Assembly: GCA_000969725.1 (NCBI GenBank)
Contig: JXSR01S019577.1
Direction: 5' to 3' (one strand)
Length of the DNA stretch: 31,604 bases
DNA from: Ophiothrix spiculata
Taxonomy: Eukaryota > Echinodermata > Ophiuroidea > Amphilepidida > Ophiotrichidae
In this document: positions 30,859-31,604 of the stretch, piece after piece
Position numbering within the stretch: the stretch's first letter is position 1
Layout of the letters: each line of letters opens with the position of its first letter
Program-made: the position numbers and the translations under genes
The notes under the pieces: model-generated
Seen by the model: only the letters and a program-made list of their open reading frames with translations
Told to the model about the DNA's origin: nothing
Databases searched by the model: none

Positions 30859-30983
30859 AAAGAGTAGTTGGCTCAACGAGTTTTACGAGTCCACAGCAAT
30901 AAACCTTGAAGTTAACTCCAGCCCGTGTGGGTTTTGAAAGCTGTCGCGAGCCACCTTGGCCACAGCTTGGCCGACTACTCTTT
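30859..30983. mobile_element. Small MITE-like inverted repeat, 125 bp
   Basis: AAAGAGTAGTTGGCTCAA on the left pairs with the inverse of AAAGAGTAGTCGGCCAAG on the right. The interior is GC-richer than its surroundings (AGCCCGTGTGGGTTTTGAAA, GTCGCGAGCCACC). The arms are only about 18 bp, so a chance structure cannot be excluded. Confidence 0.6.
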
Positions 30984-31112
30984 CTGCAACACCATGCTGA
31001 CCAGAAGACACTCTAAACTCAACTTCATATTCACCCTAACTGATCATTTAACTTTTCTTGTTTCTAGCCTATCTCCTCAAAAAGGGAAGGGTGGTGAAAA
31101 ATGTGTGTTTTC

Positions 31113-31177
31113 ACCAGGATTCGAAGCAGGGAACTCCCGTTTCCCGAGCGAGTGATACCCATAACAAGCCACCGCGG
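31113..31177 (-). mobile_element. tRNA-derived SINE head, degenerate
   Basis: On the minus strand a box A-like TGGCTTGTTATGG (31159-31171) precedes a box B-like GCTTCGAATCC (31117-31127; consensus GGTTCGAATCC) at a spacing usual for a tRNA-like pol III promoter. Between them are the GCTCGGGAAACGGGAG and TTCCCTGC stretches. The fold is not a good functional tRNA, so a SINE head or tRNA pseudogene is more likely. No A-rich tail was identified. Confidence 0.55.
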
Positions 31178-31313
31178 AGATGCTGCCCGGCAAGCGATTT
31201 GGTCCCTGCATATAACCCCCGTCTGTGACGTATCTGGACTTTGCACATTTTCGTAATTTACTAAAGTGAGATTTAGTGAGATCTGGTTCTGTTAGGGTTA
31301 TATGGTGGAAACC

Positions 31314-31350
31314 AAACTTGGTACTTGAAACTTGGTACTTGGTACCAAGT
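31314..31350. repeat. Short ACTTGGTAC direct repeats with a palindrome
   Basis: AACTTGGTACTTG occurs twice in succession and is followed by CTTGGTACCAAG, a perfect 12-bp palindrome. It is a small local duplication with no clear function. Confidence 0.75.
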
Positions 31351-31394
31351 AAGCTAGAGAAAGCTTCTCTTTAACAGGGCTCCAAGATGTTTTT

Positions 31395-31450
31395 AAATGC
31401 AGGAGGAAGACCGGGGTACCCGGAGAAAAACCTGCGGAAGTGAGCATGGA
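31395..31450. repeat. Conserved-looking GGAG/CCGG repeat motif
   Basis: The stretch GCAGGAGGAAGACCGGGGTA then CCCGGAGAAAAACCTGCG matches, from memory, a short motif (GGAGGAAACCGGAGTACCCG then GAGAAAACC) that is scattered through many marine animal genomes. It contains a near-palindrome CCGGGGTACCCGG. The source and class are not known to me. Confidence 0.4.
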
Positions 31451-31463
31451 CTGAAAAACCATA

Positions 31464-31505
31464 TATTGCAACAAATCTTTGTTATCTTAATATATAATTC
31501 CAATG
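31464..31505. mobile_element. Left arm of a MITE related to 10746-10986, truncated
   Basis: ATATTGCAACAAATCTTTGT then TATCTTAATATATAATTCC and AATGTA matches the left arm of the element at 10746 and then stops where another repeat starts at about 31506. Confidence 0.8.
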
Positions 31506-31604
31506 TACCGTAATTTCCGGAATATAAGCCGCGGCTTATACGTTGATTTAAGCCCCGAAAAAAGTTCATGCGGCTTATACGGCGCGCGGCTTATACGACG
31601 CATG
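31506..31604. mobile_element. CGGCTTATACG-repeat element, cut by the window edge
   Basis: Begins ACCGTAATTTCCGGAATATA and carries three copies of CGGCTTATACG, plus the palindrome ATAAGCCGCGGCTTAT. Its GC content contrasts with the flanks. The right side lies outside the window, so its full structure cannot be judged. The style resembles widely dispersed inverted-repeat elements of marine animals. Confidence 0.65.

Noticed and set aside
30925..31155. 76-codon plus-strand frame starting MWVLKAVASHL
   Set aside because: It overlaps the small inverted repeat at 30859-30983 and the tRNA-like SINE head, so it is a composite of repeats.
31113..31177. Functional tRNA gene on the minus strand
   Set aside because: Box A and box B-like words are present but the arms do not pair well, so it is called a SINE head or tRNA pseudogene.

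Overview
The window looks like animal nuclear DNA: AT-rich, no operon-like or densely coding stretch, and almost every open reading frame is short and lies inside a repeat. The dense mix of small inverted-repeat DNA transposons, a fold-back element, a non-LTR retrotransposon scrap and tRNA-derived sequence suggests a marine invertebrate. A deuterostome (echinoderm, hemichordate or amphioxus) is my guess from the style of the repeats; I cannot confirm a species. The window is best read as intronic or intergenic DNA of a minus-strand gene.

Genes. The only coding feature I trust is a 65-nt internal exon on the minus strand at 19028-19092. It has a strong acceptor and donor, a single open frame and a charged, coiled-coil-like peptide. 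A second, much weaker candidate is a CpG-bearing minus-strand open frame at 6369-6728, next to a consensus splice donor at 6744. I see no RNA gene, transposase, CRISPR or prokaryotic feature.

Layout. 1-9.3 kb: the right half of a miniature element at the edge, a small hairpin element, a 53-bp minisatellite, and MITEs at 1.4-1.9, 2.96-3.17, 4.16-4.70 (hAT type, 8-bp target duplication), 7.93-8.39 (internal 200-bp duplication) and 8.89-9.30 kb. 9.7-12.5 kb: four more inverted-repeat elements, one with poly-G/poly-C ends, and dispersed repeat pieces. 14.2-16.3 kb: a MITE, an ATT-tailed SINE-like end and a 0.95-kb minisatellite built from 96-bp and about 180-bp units. 17.1-19.6 kb: five MITEs around the exon. 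21.1-21.2 kb: a 37-bp triplication. 22.0-28.2 kb: a tandem array of five diverged units of about 0.78 kb, each interrupted by one transposable element. 28.3-31.6 kb: a local tandem repeat, more MITEs, a reverse-transcriptase scrap, a 47-bp minisatellite, a tRNA-like SINE head, and two elements cut by each other or by the window edge.

How it fits together. Nothing here forms a pathway. The window is mainly a record of repeated small-element insertion, local tandem amplification and later insertion into the amplified copies. The most notable structures are the fold-back element at 22.59-23.21 kb, the five-unit array that hosts it, a 95-bp direct duplication around a truncated element at 25.2-25.8 kb, and TGACGTCA sites placed near the ends of three otherwise unrelated MITE families. 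All identities and boundaries were judged by eye.
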